Positions 51,842 to 61,010 are shown, counted from the first letter of the stretch. The stretch: DNA of 64,000 nucleotides from Polynucleobacter sp. VK25 (GCF_018687355.1 NZ_CP061288.1:1374144-1438143), one strand, 5' to 3'. Program-made: numbers and translations. Notes: generated by a model not told the origin, from the sequence alone.

Positions 51842-52627
51842 ATGGCAAATAAAACATTAACCATTGATAACAAAAAATTGAGTTTGGATGTTTCAGGCTC
51901 AGGTAAGCCGATTGTGTTATTTCACTCTCTATTGGCTGACAGCAGCTCATTTGCGCCACTGGCAGCGGACTTAGTCAAGACCCATGAAGTGATCTCACTC
52001 AATCTGCCTGGATTTGAGGGCTCTGACTTTGTGGGCGGCGATCTGAATACGATTGCAGACCATATTGCCAAAGGCATCGAATCTCTGCACCTTTCTGAAA
52101 AACCCATCTTCTTGGGTAATGGTTATGGCGGCTTCATCGCTTTGATCACCAGCATTCGTCACCCACAACTTGCCTCACGCTTGGTGTTGGCAGATTGTGG
52201 CGCAATGTTCTCCGAACCTGGTCGTGCGGCTTTCCGCGGCATGTCTGGTGCCGCCAAAGAAAAGGGCTTAGAGGCTATTGCAGATGTAGCAATGCGTAGA
52301 TTGTTTGCTCCTGAGTTCCAAGAGCAAAACCCAACCCTCGTTGCCGAAAGAAAGAAACGTTTCTTAGCGCTCGATACCGAAACATTCCATGGCGCATGTG
52401 CTGCTCTAGCTGGCCTAGATATTCGTGATCAACTATCCAAAGTAACTCAGCCAGCATTAGTGCTGGTTGGAGAACTTGATGAAGCCACTCCTTCAGCAAT
52501 GTCGGTAGAACTTCATGCCGGCTTGCCAAATGCAACCTTGAATATCTTGCCTGGATTGGCCCACGTTCCTCAGTTGCAAGCTCCGGCGGTCTTTATGGAT
52601 GCTATTCGCAACTTCATTAACGCCTAA
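51842..52627 (+). CDS. Alpha/beta hydrolase-fold protein lacking the usual serine nucleophile
   Basis: 261 residues. Fold features are clear: GSGKPIVLFHSLLADSSSF, VISLNLPGFEGSD, GELDEATPS (acid) and LPGLAHVPQLQAP (His). But the nucleophile elbow, normally GxSxGG, reads GNGYGG at residues 92-97, with Gly94 where Ser should be. It may therefore be non-hydrolytic, use another residue, or act as a lyase/binding protein. In operon with the aldehyde dehydrogenase (38 bp upstream) and GST. Confidence 0.85.
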   Translation: MANKTLTIDNKKLSLDVSGSGKPIVLFHSLLADSSSFAPLAADLVKTHEVISLNLPGFEGSDFVGGDLNTIADHIAKGIESLHLSEKPIFLGNGYGGFIALITSIRHPQLASRLVLADCGAMFSEPGRAAFRGMSGAAKEKGLEAIADVAMRRLFAPEFQEQNPTLVAERKKRFLALDTETFHGACAALAGLDIRDQLSKVTQPALVLVGELDEATPSAMSVELHAGLPNATLNILPGLAHVPQLQAPAVFMDAIRNFINA

Positions 52628-52662
52628 GACTCAGTAGCGGATCAATTTATGAGTATTACCCC

Positions 52663-53316
52663 GTGAGCGTTACCCTTTACGGATTCTGGCGATCCCTAGC
52701 AGCTTATCGCGTTAGGGTCGCCCTCAACCTCAAGGGCATTCCCTTTGAAGAGATCTCGGTTAACTTAGCCGGTGGCGAGCAGTTCGGCGAAGCCTATAGC
52801 GCCCTGAATCCACAACACGTAGTGCCTTTGCTCAAGCATGACGGCAATGAAGTAGTTCAATCCCTCGCCATTCTGGAATACATCGAAGATATTTGGCCTA
52901 ACCCAAAGCTCATTCCTAGCGCCCCGCTTGATAAAGCAGAAGTCAAGGCTCTTGCATTAATCACTATCGCCGATACCCACCCCTTAATTGTTCCGAGAGT
53001 GAGAAACTTTTTGAACAAAGAATGGGGACTAGATGAAGCAGCGCAAACCAAATGGGCACAACATTGGTTCACCAAAGGCAATGAAGCAATTGAAAACACA
53101 CTCATCAAGCTAGGTAAGTCTAAGACTTATTCATTTGGTGATGAAGTAACGATTGCTGATATTGCATTAGCCTCACATGTGGTTGGCGCAAAACTATTTA
53201 ATGTGGATATGAGCACCGCCCCCACTCTCAATAGCATTTTTACAAATTGCATGAAGCTTCCTAGCTTTGCAGATGCGCATCCTCTGAAGCAACCGGGTGC
53301 ACCCAAAACAAGTTAG
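52663..53316 (+). CDS. Zeta-type glutathione S-transferase (maleylacetoacetate isomerase-like)
   Basis: 217 residues from GTG 52663; an ATG slightly upstream is closed by a stop. LYGFWRSLAAYRVRVALNLKGIPFE is the thioredoxin-fold start with the zeta-type SxxxxRVRVAL, and VVQSLAILEYIED binds glutathione. The all-helical C-terminal domain follows. Isomerises a cis ring-cleavage product such as maleylacetoacetate or maleylpyruvate. Last gene of the aldehyde dehydrogenase operon. Confidence 0.85.
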   Translation: MSVTLYGFWRSLAAYRVRVALNLKGIPFEEISVNLAGGEQFGEAYSALNPQHVVPLLKHDGNEVVQSLAILEYIEDIWPNPKLIPSAPLDKAEVKALALITIADTHPLIVPRVRNFLNKEWGLDEAAQTKWAQHWFTKGNEAIENTLIKLGKSKTYSFGDEVTIADIALASHVVGAKLFNVDMSTAPTLNSIFTNCMKLPSFADAHPLKQPGAPKTS

Positions 53317-53345
53317 GTTAATCAAGATATATCCGAGTAATTCAA

Positions 53346-53372
53346 AAGCCACCCTCAGGTGGCTTTTTTTGT
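53346..53372. terminator. Bidirectional terminator
   Basis: AAGCCACC-CTCA-GGTGGCTT (53346-53365) plus T-run, between the convergent GST and autotransporter genes. Same family as the terminator behind tRNA-Lys. Confidence 0.9.
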
Positions 53373-53403
53373 CCCTAACTCGCTAGGCGAGTATGGCAAA
53401 CAT

Positions 53404-55479
53404 TTAAAACTTAAATCTGAGTTCAGCACCGCCACCGTATTCATGACCATAGGTGTTATAGGAAGCAACTGCACCAATACGAGCAGATACTTCTTTGGTA
53501 ATTCCACCCTGAATACCTAAACCCACCATATTGGATACAGGACCCATATTGGCGCCAACTTGTGTGAAAGATCCGTAAGTTGGGCTTGTGGCAGTAATGG
53601 AGTGCGCTGAATTGCTATTGGCATACCAGTCGTAACCGAACTTATAGAAACCAATTAATGACAATGGATCATTCGTACCTTTAAGTAATGGATAGACAAA
53701 ATCCAATCCCGCAAAAGTCACTGCTGTATAGGCTGTTGCAGAGCTGATAGCGAAGTTAAAATCATTTCCGCCCTGCTCACTTGCACCACCCATCCACAGC
53801 TGAGAATAAGACGCTCCAACAAATGGAGAAACCGTAAAGCTTTCAGCTTGATAGGCCTTGGCTAATTTTGCCGCCGCATATACACCATTCGTTTTATAGG
53901 AGCTTGTTGCATTGCCGCCGGTAAATAAGCCAACATTTGGAGTATTTCGATTGGCATTGGTGTTTCCGTACATATAACCCAATGCACCAGAGAGCTTAAC
54001 CTGCGCATCGAAATTACGAGCACCATATAAGCCAGCGTAGAAGTTGGTAGTGTTGAAGTTTTGTGTAACTTGCTGACTCTCAGTCATTGATGTAGAGCCC
54101 GTACCCGCGAATACACCATAGCCGCCCTCTTTAGAGCGCTTGATATCCCCACCAATAATCAGGTCGTACAAGTTGTATCCAAATCCTGCGAGGTTATTGT
54201 AATTATTAACAGTGCCTTTGACTGCAGCTGCATCAGCCCAAATATAGCGACCCTCATCGTCCTGATAAACCTTGGTAGATGGGGATGCGCTCATCGGCGC
54301 ATGAATGCGATCCATCACGGTATTGGTGATGTGTGCCATTTGCTCTAGACCAATAGTCATATTGGAGGAGTAACCCTCAGCATGAACGTTAATCAGTTGA
54401 TTAACCTGACTGGTTGTTAAATCCTGAACTGCGCTACCCAAAGTTACTCCATTTGCTAGCACTGGATTAGAACCTCCAGCAGCAGCAATGGAATATGCCG
54501 TAGTTAAGCTTGCAGCTAGCGACGTTGCTGCCAAACTATAAGTAACTTTAGGTGCCACAGGAGCGCTAGGCGTTGTCGTTAAGCTCCAATCTGTGCCCGA
54601 TGTATTTGTTAAGTTCCACTGCGTTAGTACAACGCCGCCGCCAATAGATCCGGATGTATTGGCCAAGTTAGAAGACGTCACTCCACTCAATACATCGGCA
54701 TAAGTACCAGATCGACTGATCGCCGATCCAGAACCAAAGCCAAAGGTCGTTGGACTACCAGCCACATTTGAAAAGGTAGTAGAACCGTAATTGCTAGCAC
54801 TTCTAATAATGATGTTGTAGTTTGTCGGTAAATTGCCGCTATACGTTAATCCACTTTGAGCATTATTTAAGGTAGTTATGGTGCCGGAGTTTTTGATCGA
54901 TGGGCCAGATCCATTGGTAATCACACCCGTATTAGTGATCACATTGATGGCCCCAGCATTATCGATAGTTCCGTTACTAGCACTCAACGATACGATGGTT
55001 CCAGCGTTATTAATTAACCCAATACTCCCTGTAGATGCAGTTTGTATAGCAACGTCATTACTCTCAATACGATTATTGTTTATAAGGGATCCAATACTTC
55101 CAGTAGAGCCAGCCTGTTGGATCACAGTGAAATAGCTTTGAATAACGCCATTATTGGTGAATGTTCCAATATTGCCACCGATATTGACGCCAAAAGTTAG
55201 GCTAGCAGATGTGCCGATATAGCCCCTGTTCAGAAAATTCGTTACTACTCCACTAGGAGACTGAATATCTACCGCTATTCCCGACGATGGATCATTTCTA
55301 ACGGTAACGCCACCATTGACAGTAAGGGACGGAACTGATGCATCAACAACGAGGCCGTCGCAACTTGCGCTGGGACTGGTATTGGGTGCGCAGGCGGCGA
55401 AACTTGAATTGGCTGCAGCAGTACCCAAAGCCAATATGGCAAGATTAAAAATAATATTTTTTTGTTTTAGTTTTTTCAT
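53404..55479 (-). CDS. Autotransporter with C-terminal beta-barrel
   Basis: 691 residues. Signal peptide of about 28 residues (NLAILALGTAAANSSFA). The passenger (about 30-400) is Gly/Asn/Thr/Ser-rich with repeats such as INNAGTI, IDNAGAI, ITNTGVI and IKNSGTI, the pattern of a right-handed beta-helix. The barrel (about 410-691) ends in aromatic-terminated strands and the last residues ELRFKF. It is surface-exposed; adhesion is the usual role but no known adhesin domain was recognised. It follows a Cys-rich lipoprotein by 7 bp on the same strand. Confidence 0.88.
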   Translation of the reverse strand: MKKLKQKNIIFNLAILALGTAAANSSFAACAPNTSPSASCDGLVVDASVPSLTVNGGVTVRNDPSSGIAVDIQSPSGVVTNFLNRGYIGTSASLTFGVNIGGNIGTFTNNGVIQSYFTVIQQAGSTGSIGSLINNNRIESNDVAIQTASTGSIGLINNAGTIVSLSASNGTIDNAGAINVITNTGVITNGSGPSIKNSGTITTLNNAQSGLTYSGNLPTNYNIIIRSASNYGSTTFSNVAGSPTTFGFGSGSAISRSGTYADVLSGVTSSNLANTSGSIGGGVVLTQWNLTNTSGTDWSLTTTPSAPVAPKVTYSLAATSLAASLTTAYSIAAAGGSNPVLANGVTLGSAVQDLTTSQVNQLINVHAEGYSSNMTIGLEQMAHITNTVMDRIHAPMSASPSTKVYQDDEGRYIWADAAAVKGTVNNYNNLAGFGYNLYDLIIGGDIKRSKEGGYGVFAGTGSTSMTESQQVTQNFNTTNFYAGLYGARNFDAQVKLSGALGYMYGNTNANRNTPNVGLFTGGNATSSYKTNGVYAAAKLAKAYQAESFTVSPFVGASYSQLWMGGASEQGGNDFNFAISSATAYTAVTFAGLDFVYPLLKGTNDPLSLIGFYKFGYDWYANSNSAHSITATSPTYGSFTQVGANMGPVSNMVGLGIQGGITKEVSARIGAVASYNTYGHEYGGGAELRFKF

Positions 55480-55486
55480 AAATCAA

Positions 55487-55861
55487 TCATTCATTTTTAT
55501 ATACATTAACCGTTCCGCCACAAGCAGCAAAACACTGCCTATAGGATTCATCGCAGTTCCAGTAATTTGGATTTGCCGAGCAGTACTGCGGATTTGGGTT
55601 GCACTTCTTGACATCATCGTGGCTTTGCGCACGATTGACGCAGGCTTGATAGCTGTAACTATTCTGCTGATGGCAAGAATTCATATTTGTCTGTGCTTGA
55701 GCCTGGGCGCCGTTGTAACAAACATTCTTAGTGCTCATGCAATGAACGGCGCAAGTTTTTCCGCTTTCAGTGGGCGGTGCAATGTATTCATATCGGTAAG
55801 TGGTGCAAGAGCTGATACAGAGAATTGCAGATACAGATAGGAGAAGTGACTTAAAATTCAT
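55487..55861 (-). CDS. Cysteine-rich lipoprotein of unknown function
   Basis: 124 residues. A lipoprotein signal ends at CISSC (C19). The mature part has many Cys residues in C-x(3-8)-C spacings (CAVHCMSTKNVC; CDESYRQCFAACGG) and Gln/Asn-rich parts, suggesting a disulfide-bonded periplasmic domain. Together with the autotransporter 7 bp downstream it likely forms an operon and may aid its secretion or anchoring. Confidence 0.75.
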   Translation of the reverse strand: MNFKSLLLSVSAILCISSCTTYRYEYIAPPTESGKTCAVHCMSTKNVCYNGAQAQAQTNMNSCHQQNSYSYQACVNRAQSHDDVKKCNPNPQYCSANPNYWNCDESYRQCFAACGGTVNVYKNE

Positions 55862-55895
55862 ACAGAAATCATTATTGAAAGTATTGGTATTTTAT

Positions 55896-56228
55896 ATGCT
55901 TAAAGCCCTTATCGCCCTATTTTTGTACATTTCCATGCCTGTTAGTGCTGTTGAGAAGCCTGAAGGTGCGGTTTATTGCCATGGCAAGACTGTTGTTGAA
56001 TATCGACTAGTCAATCCCGGGCAAAATGGCACCGCGTCCGATGTTGATCTAACTGTAAACGGCAAGACCTCTCGCTACATGACCTCTTATTCTTGGTTTG
56101 GCTCAAACCAACCTACCCCGAAGAAATTTCAGTTCGCCATTCTGGGTGAAAAACAGTTTGATCCACTTTTAATATTTGATACTTATCTTGTGGATGCCAA
56201 GAAGCGCAAGTACACTAAATGTAATTAA
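55896..56228 (+). CDS. Small secreted protein of unknown function
   Basis: 110 residues from ATG 55896, chosen because it gives a clean signal peptide (MLKALIALFLYISMPVSA); the open frame extends back to 55800 into the divergent lipoprotein gene. Mature part is beta-rich (VYCHGKTVVEYRLVN; FAILGEKQFDPLLIF) and has two Cys. No family recognised. Divergent from the Cys-rich lipoprotein with 34 bp between starts. Confidence 0.65.
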   Translation: MLKALIALFLYISMPVSAVEKPEGAVYCHGKTVVEYRLVNPGQNGTASDVDLTVNGKTSRYMTSYSWFGSNQPTPKKFQFAILGEKQFDPLLIFDTYLVDAKKRKYTKCN

Positions 56229-56256
56229 GCAATTAAAAAATTACTGCTGATACAAA

Positions 56257-56283
56257 AAGCCACCCGAGGGTGGCTTTTCTTTT
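56257..56283. terminator. Bidirectional terminator
   Basis: AAGCCACC-CGAG-GGTGGCTT (56257-56276) then TTTCTTTT, between the convergent small secreted protein and amidohydrolase genes. Confidence 0.9.
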
Positions 56284-56316
56284 AATCACTGTCGACTATT
56301 TTGAGTAGTTGAGCTG

Positions 56317-58005
56317 CTATGGGCGAACGTATAGATCTTTGCCATTCTTAACAGTCTTCACAACTTGAATGTCTTTAATTTCCATTGGGTCGACTTTCAA
56401 TGGATTGCGATCGAGCTGCACCATATCAGCCAACTTGCCAGCAGTAAGACTGCCCTTTGAAGCCTCTTCTTTGTACTGATAGGCGGTAACAGAGGTAAAG
56501 CCTCGCAGAGCTGTGTATGGATCAATACGCTGATCAGGGCCTAAAGTACTTCCTCCATAGGTTTTGCGATTAACGGAAGTCCACACGGTAAACAATGCAC
56601 TCGGGCCAGAAGATGGTGTGTCGTTATGCAGACCAAATTGCATGCCTTTTGTTTTAGCTAAATTGAGCGGAACCATATTGCTGGCCCTCTCATCCCCGAG
56701 AATCTGTCGATACACATCGCCATACATCCAAATGTGATTAGCCATAAATTGAGGAAGAATCTTATTGGTCTTGTATTGATCTAGCTGATCATCACGAACA
56801 AAGAATGAATGTGAAATTACTGATCTACGGTCCTCAGTAACGCCTGTTTCTTGGATTGCTTTGGCAATTCCAGAGAGCGTCATATCAATACCGGCGTCTC
56901 CATTGGAGTAGCCGAAGTACTGGATATTTTTTTCATAAGCTAACTTGGCATATTTATCCACCAAGGCCTGCGAGGCAACAGCCATGCCGCGCCAATCTTT
57001 TGGGAACCCTGTTGTATCGCTATAAGGTTTAGTGAAATAGGCCAAACGCAATTGCGGCGCACCATCTGTTGAGACCAGTACACCAGCAACCTTAAAACCA
57101 CCATCGCCTTTGGTGTAAATGCCAAATGGGTAGTTTTGGTTAGTCGCGAGCAATTGATCAACCACATCATTGGTAGGTAATGCAATCAGGTCTAAGCTGA
57201 TCACATTACGATCAACTGCTTGGCGCATATTGCTTATATCTTGAACCGTAGATTCGTAGCTTTGCGCAGTGGTGTAACCATTGGAGGCGTAGATCTTTTC
57301 AGCCTTGCGATACGTTTCCATCGTTAAGTCGCGAGAATACTTACCAAATACCTTCGCTGTTGCATCTATATTGGGATTACCAATGAGTTCGCCGGTAAGC
57401 TTTCCAGTTTTTGGATCCACAGGCAGCATGCCTTGCGTCACCTTGGTATCTTTTGTGATCCCCAGCTTCTTTAGGCCCGCAGTATTCACAATCCCCGTCA
57501 AAGTAGAAATGTTATTAATAAATACTGGCTGATTCGGAAAGGCTGCATCTAACTGCGCAATGGTTAAAGGTCCATCCGTCAGAAAAGCGTCTGCATACTC
57601 TGATCCAATAATCCAACCATTAAATGGACGAGCCTCATTCTTCAAGCGGCTGATGAGCTCCTGGGTTGTATGGGGTGGCTTGTTTGAAAAATAACCTAGA
57701 TTCACGCTGAGGGTATTCTGAGCAATCAAAGTAAAGTGCCCCCAGGCATCGATAAAGCCTGGCAATAAGGTTTGACCTTTTAAGTCATTCATCACCGCAT
57801 TGGCGCCAGCCTCATTTAAAGCCTCTTTCATATTGCCAGCGTAAGCAATCTTCTTGCCCTTCACCACGACAGCCTCAACATACTGAGGCTTATCACCTTC
57901 CATGGTCAGTATGTCGCCATTGAAATAGACGCTTGCAGTATCTGCAAATGCTTGGGTAGCAAGCAAAAGAAAGGATGCGGCAAATATATTTTTTAAGATT
58001 TTCAT
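56317..58005 (-). CDS. Exported YtcJ-like amidohydrolase with altered metal site
   Basis: 562 residues from ATG 58005, chosen for its signal peptide (MKILKNIFAASFLLLATQAFA); the open frame extends to 58098 through a terminator. YtcJ/Amidohydrolase_3 features are clear: VYFNGDILTMEG, LLPGFIDAWGHF, and the C-terminal GSLTAGKLADMVQLDRNPL. However the usual HxH reads W88-G-H90, and the His of the conserved HxxGD is Tyr366 (GYSNGD). One later His (VISHSFF) is kept. Substrate unknown; catalysis may differ from the family. Confidence 0.85.
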   Translation of the reverse strand: MKILKNIFAASFLLLATQAFADTASVYFNGDILTMEGDKPQYVEAVVVKGKKIAYAGNMKEALNEAGANAVMNDLKGQTLLPGFIDAWGHFTLIAQNTLSVNLGYFSNKPPHTTQELISRLKNEARPFNGWIIGSEYADAFLTDGPLTIAQLDAAFPNQPVFINNISTLTGIVNTAGLKKLGITKDTKVTQGMLPVDPKTGKLTGELIGNPNIDATAKVFGKYSRDLTMETYRKAEKIYASNGYTTAQSYESTVQDISNMRQAVDRNVISLDLIALPTNDVVDQLLATNQNYPFGIYTKGDGGFKVAGVLVSTDGAPQLRLAYFTKPYSDTTGFPKDWRGMAVASQALVDKYAKLAYEKNIQYFGYSNGDAGIDMTLSGIAKAIQETGVTEDRRSVISHSFFVRDDQLDQYKTNKILPQFMANHIWMYGDVYRQILGDERASNMVPLNLAKTKGMQFGLHNDTPSSGPSALFTVWTSVNRKTYGGSTLGPDQRIDPYTALRGFTSVTAYQYKEEASKGSLTAGKLADMVQLDRNPLKVDPMEIKDIQVVKTVKNGKDLYVRP

Positions 58006-58091
58006 ATATGAGTTGCTTTTAAAGGATGGGGCACCAGATTGGGTGATAAATCGATCATACCAAACGATATAAACCTGCCTCATTAGTACAA

Positions 58092-58115
58092 AAGCCACCC
58101 TGAGGTGGCTTTTGA
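58092..58115. terminator. Terminator of the small acidic protein gene
   Basis: AAGCCACC-CTGA-GGTGGCTT (58092-58111) with T/A-runs on both sides, between the small minus-strand gene and the amidohydrolase start. Confidence 0.8.
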
Positions 58116-58138
58116 TTTAGGCAATCCAGTGGTGATAA

Positions 58139-58321
58139 TTACTCATCCCAAGGAAATCTAGCGCGCGATAACTCTTCCATGATTTCTCGCTTACTGCGAC
58201 CAGCCCTTCTGGGATGACTAGAGTCCTGTTTATTTTCAATCTCTTCATCAGAGGGGGCTTCTTTTGCTACGTCCTGAAGTCCTTCTTTGTTATCAGGCTC
58301 TGTATTGAATTGATTGGTCAT
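58139..58321 (-). CDS. Small charged protein of unknown function
   Basis: 60 residues: an acidic, disordered-looking N-terminal half (DNKEGLQDVAKEAPSDEEIENK) then a basic helix RRAGRSKREIMEELSRARFPW. The gene lies 28 bp after the VOC gene and before a terminator, so it is the last gene of the CaiB-HMGL-VOC operon. No family recognised. Confidence 0.55.
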   Translation of the reverse strand: MTNQFNTEPDNKEGLQDVAKEAPSDEEIENKQDSSHPRRAGRSKREIMEELSRARFPWDE

Positions 58322-58349
58322 ATGAAATGATGCAACATTGAACGAGTTG

Positions 58350-58742
58350 TCAAATTAATTCAGAGATTTCAATCAAGTTCTGATCTGGATCCCGGACATA
58401 CACCGAGTTAATCTTTTGTGTAGCACCAGTACGAATGACTGGACCTTCAATTATTGGCCAATTTTCTGCTTTCAGCTTTTCAATTACTTGCTCCAAGGGG
58501 TGATCAGCAATAAAGCAAAGATCCAGCGATCCCGGAGTCGGAATATCCGCCTTAGGCTCAAACTCTTTGCCTTTGATGTGTAAGTTGATCTTTTGATTGC
58601 CGAACTTAAAAGCCTTGCGCTCAACTGGCGGCGTACCACCAATAAACGATTCCAACTTCATGCCGAGTACGCGCGTATAGAAATCAACACACTCCCCTTC
58701 TTTTGCGGTTGTGAGAACTAAATGATCTAAATGGTCAATCAT
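58350..58742 (-). CDS. VOC-family (glyoxalase/dioxygenase) protein
   Basis: 130 residues. LDHLVLTTAKEGECVDFYTRVLGMKLE at the start, then INLHIKG, SLDLCFIAD and VYVRDPDQNLIEIS form one complete VOC module with His and Glu metal-ligand candidates (H7, H54, E127 region). Could be a lactoylglutathione lyase-like isomerase or epimerase. Between HMG-CoA-lyase-type and small charged genes in one operon. Confidence 0.85.
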   Translation of the reverse strand: MIDHLDHLVLTTAKEGECVDFYTRVLGMKLESFIGGTPPVERKAFKFGNQKINLHIKGKEFEPKADIPTPGSLDLCFIADHPLEQVIEKLKAENWPIIEGPVIRTGATQKINSVYVRDPDQNLIEISELI

Positions 58743-58754
58743 GATGGATCCTTG

Positions 58755-59690
58755 TTATTGAGCGCGACGTAATTCATCTACGTAACTTGGCTCAGGGTGC
58801 AATGTGTAAGTACTACCAGCCTTAGCAACTTGACCGGGGACTTCATGACCTACGATCTGTGGCAATTCTTTGGCAAGTTGCAATAACTTGGGAATATTCA
58901 TGCCGGTGTCGTAACCCATAGCATCAAGCATATGAATAGCATCTTCACTAGAGATATTGCCACTTGCTCCAGGTGCGTATGGACATCCCCCTAGACCGCC
59001 TAGAGAGCCATCAAAGCGAACGATGCCCGATTGCACAGCGGCCAGCACATTCGCCAAGCCCATCCCTCTCGTGTTATGAAAGTGCAATGTCAACTGCAGG
59101 TTAGGGAGGCGTTTTTGCAAAGACTCAGACATCTTTTTAACTTGATCTGGATTAGCCATACCTGTTGTATCGCAAATGGTGAGACCTCTCACACCTAAAT
59201 CAGCAAAGCGTTGCGCAAAGCTTTCTACAACCGTTTGGGGAACTTCACCCTCCATTGGACAACCGAAGCAGGTGGAGAGCGAAACATTGATTGGTGTTCT
59301 ACCATCAACAAACTTAATTACTTCAGCCAATCCGGCAAAGCTCTTCTCTCTACCCATTCGCAAGTTAGCTAAGTTATGCGTCTCTGATGTCGACATCACG
59401 AGATTAAATTCATCCGCCTTCGATTCGAATGCGCGCTCTGCGCCTCTTAAATTAGGGACCAGTACGGTGTACTCCACCCCAGGCACACGTTTAATCCTAC
59501 CCATTACCTCTTCAGCATCTCGCAGCATGGGGATCGATTTAGGCGAAGTAAAGGAGGTCACCTCGATCTTGGCAAAGCCACATTCACTAAGCTCATCGAC
59601 CAATTTAACTTTGTCATCGGTCGGAATAAAGTTCGGCTCGATCTGAAAGCCATCTCTAGTTACTACGTCGTTGAAATAAATTCTGGTCAT
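58755..59690 (-). CDS. Hydroxymethylglutaryl-CoA lyase family protein
   Basis: 311 residues. The start RDGFQIEP carries the catalytic Arg-Asp; the signature GGLGGCPYAPGASGN near residue 235 contains the active-site Cys, and HFHNTRGMGLAN the metal His pair. A TIM-barrel lyase that splits 3-hydroxy-3-methylglutaryl-CoA or citramalyl-type CoA esters. With the CaiB-type gene upstream it may degrade leucine-like or C5/C6 dicarboxylic acids. Confidence 0.9.
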   Translation of the reverse strand: MTRIYFNDVVTRDGFQIEPNFIPTDDKVKLVDELSECGFAKIEVTSFTSPKSIPMLRDAEEVMGRIKRVPGVEYTVLVPNLRGAERAFESKADEFNLVMSTSETHNLANLRMGREKSFAGLAEVIKFVDGRTPINVSLSTCFGCPMEGEVPQTVVESFAQRFADLGVRGLTICDTTGMANPDQVKKMSESLQKRLPNLQLTLHFHNTRGMGLANVLAAVQSGIVRFDGSLGGLGGCPYAPGASGNISSEDAIHMLDAMGYDTGMNIPKLLQLAKELPQIVGHEVPGQVAKAGSTYTLHPEPSYVDELRRAQ

Positions 59691-59722
59691 GGGGTTCTCT
59701 TCTTTTTTCTTTGCTTCTATAT

Positions 59723-60916
59723 TTATTTAGTAAACGCAATCCCGCGCTCTTTTAAGGATGCGACTTGCTCATCACTTAAGCCAATGCTCTTCAAGATCTC
59801 ATCCGTGTTCTGCCCTATATCTGGGGCAAGCGTCTTAATAGATCCTGGCGTGCGAGATAGCTTTGGAATTACACCAGGCACATCCACCTTGCCCCCATCT
59901 TTCATTTGAATGGTCTGAATATTTTCTCTAGCCTTGTAGTGAGGATCGCTAGCGATATCAGCAACGGTATAAATACGGCCTGCTGGCACGGCTACTGAGT
60001 CCAATACTTCCAAAGCTTTGCTTGTGCTAACTGTTTTAGTCCACTCGCCAATCGCTTGATCCAGTTCAGTAACTCGCTTCACGCGACCATCGTTATTTTC
60101 TAGTTGGGGATCACTACCTAAGTCATCGCGCCCGATGACAGTCATCAAGCGTTTGAAAATGCTATCCCCATTACCTGCAACCAATACATAACCACCATCG
60201 GCGCACTGATAGGCATTGGTTGGCGCAATGCCAGGCAAGGCACTGCCGGCCGCTTGGCGCACTTCACCAAATGCACTGTATTCAGGGAGTAGGCTTTCCA
60301 TGCAATTGAATACCGCCTCATACAGAGCAATATCAATGATCTGACCTTTACCGCTGTTATGTCGCTCTTGTAGTGCCAACAAAATCCCGATCACCCCATG
60401 CAAAGATGCTAAGGTGTCGCCAATACTGATGCCCACGCGTACCGGCACTCTGCCAGGCTCTGCAGTGAGATGACGTAAACCACCCATAGCCTCAGCAACC
60501 ACACCAAATCCAGGCTTATCCCTGTAAGGGCCAGTCTGACCATATCCACTGATACGCAAAACAATTAATCTAGGATTGAGCTCAAGTAATTTTTCTGGAT
60601 CAAGGCCCCATCCCTCTAATGTGCCAGGACGAAAATTTTCTATTAATACGTCAGCCTCCTTAACCAGAGTCCTAACAATCTCCTGAGCCTCAGGATTTTT
60701 TAAATCCAAAGAGAGTGAACGTTTATTACGGGACTGTACTTGCCACCAAATAGAAGTGCCGTCTTTTAAGAGTCGCCACTTACGTAAAGCATCGCCAACT
60801 TTAGGCGGCTCGATCTTAATGACATCGGCTCCAAAGTCTGCCAATGTTTTAGCGGCAAATGGCCCAGCAATGAGTTGCCCCATTTCCACGACTTTTAACT
60901 TTGATAACGGCTCCAT
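59723..60916 (-). CDS. CaiB/BaiF family III CoA-transferase
   Basis: 397 residues. LKVVEMGQLIAGPFAAKTLADFGADVIKIEPP is the family start; the catalytic Asp lies in IDIALYEA near residue 197; LIENFRPGTLEGWG and GQTGPYRDKPGF are also diagnostic. Transfers CoA to a carboxylic acid for the lyase in the next gene, 32 bp downstream. Divergent from the LysR gene. Confidence 0.93.
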   Translation of the reverse strand: MEPLSKLKVVEMGQLIAGPFAAKTLADFGADVIKIEPPKVGDALRKWRLLKDGTSIWWQVQSRNKRSLSLDLKNPEAQEIVRTLVKEADVLIENFRPGTLEGWGLDPEKLLELNPRLIVLRISGYGQTGPYRDKPGFGVVAEAMGGLRHLTAEPGRVPVRVGISIGDTLASLHGVIGILLALQERHNSGKGQIIDIALYEAVFNCMESLLPEYSAFGEVRQAAGSALPGIAPTNAYQCADGGYVLVAGNGDSIFKRLMTVIGRDDLGSDPQLENNDGRVKRVTELDQAIGEWTKTVSTSKALEVLDSVAVPAGRIYTVADIASDPHYKARENIQTIQMKDGGKVDVPGVIPKLSRTPGSIKTLAPDIGQNTDEILKSIGLSDEQVASLKERGIAFTK

Positions 60917-60991
60917 TGCATCCTTTGAAATCGGTTTTTCATCAAATTACCCTTCTTGATCAGGTCTGAAAATTGCTATTTCGAGGGCTAT

Positions 60992-61010
60992 CCTTCTCAT
61001 TTTGCGAAGG
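60992..61010. promoter_or_regulatory. LysR-type box
   Basis: CCTTC-N9-GAAGG contains the T-N11-A core inside an inverted repeat, placed between the divergent CaiB-type and LysR genes, 18 bp before the LysR start. It is the expected autoregulatory or target site. Confidence 0.5.
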
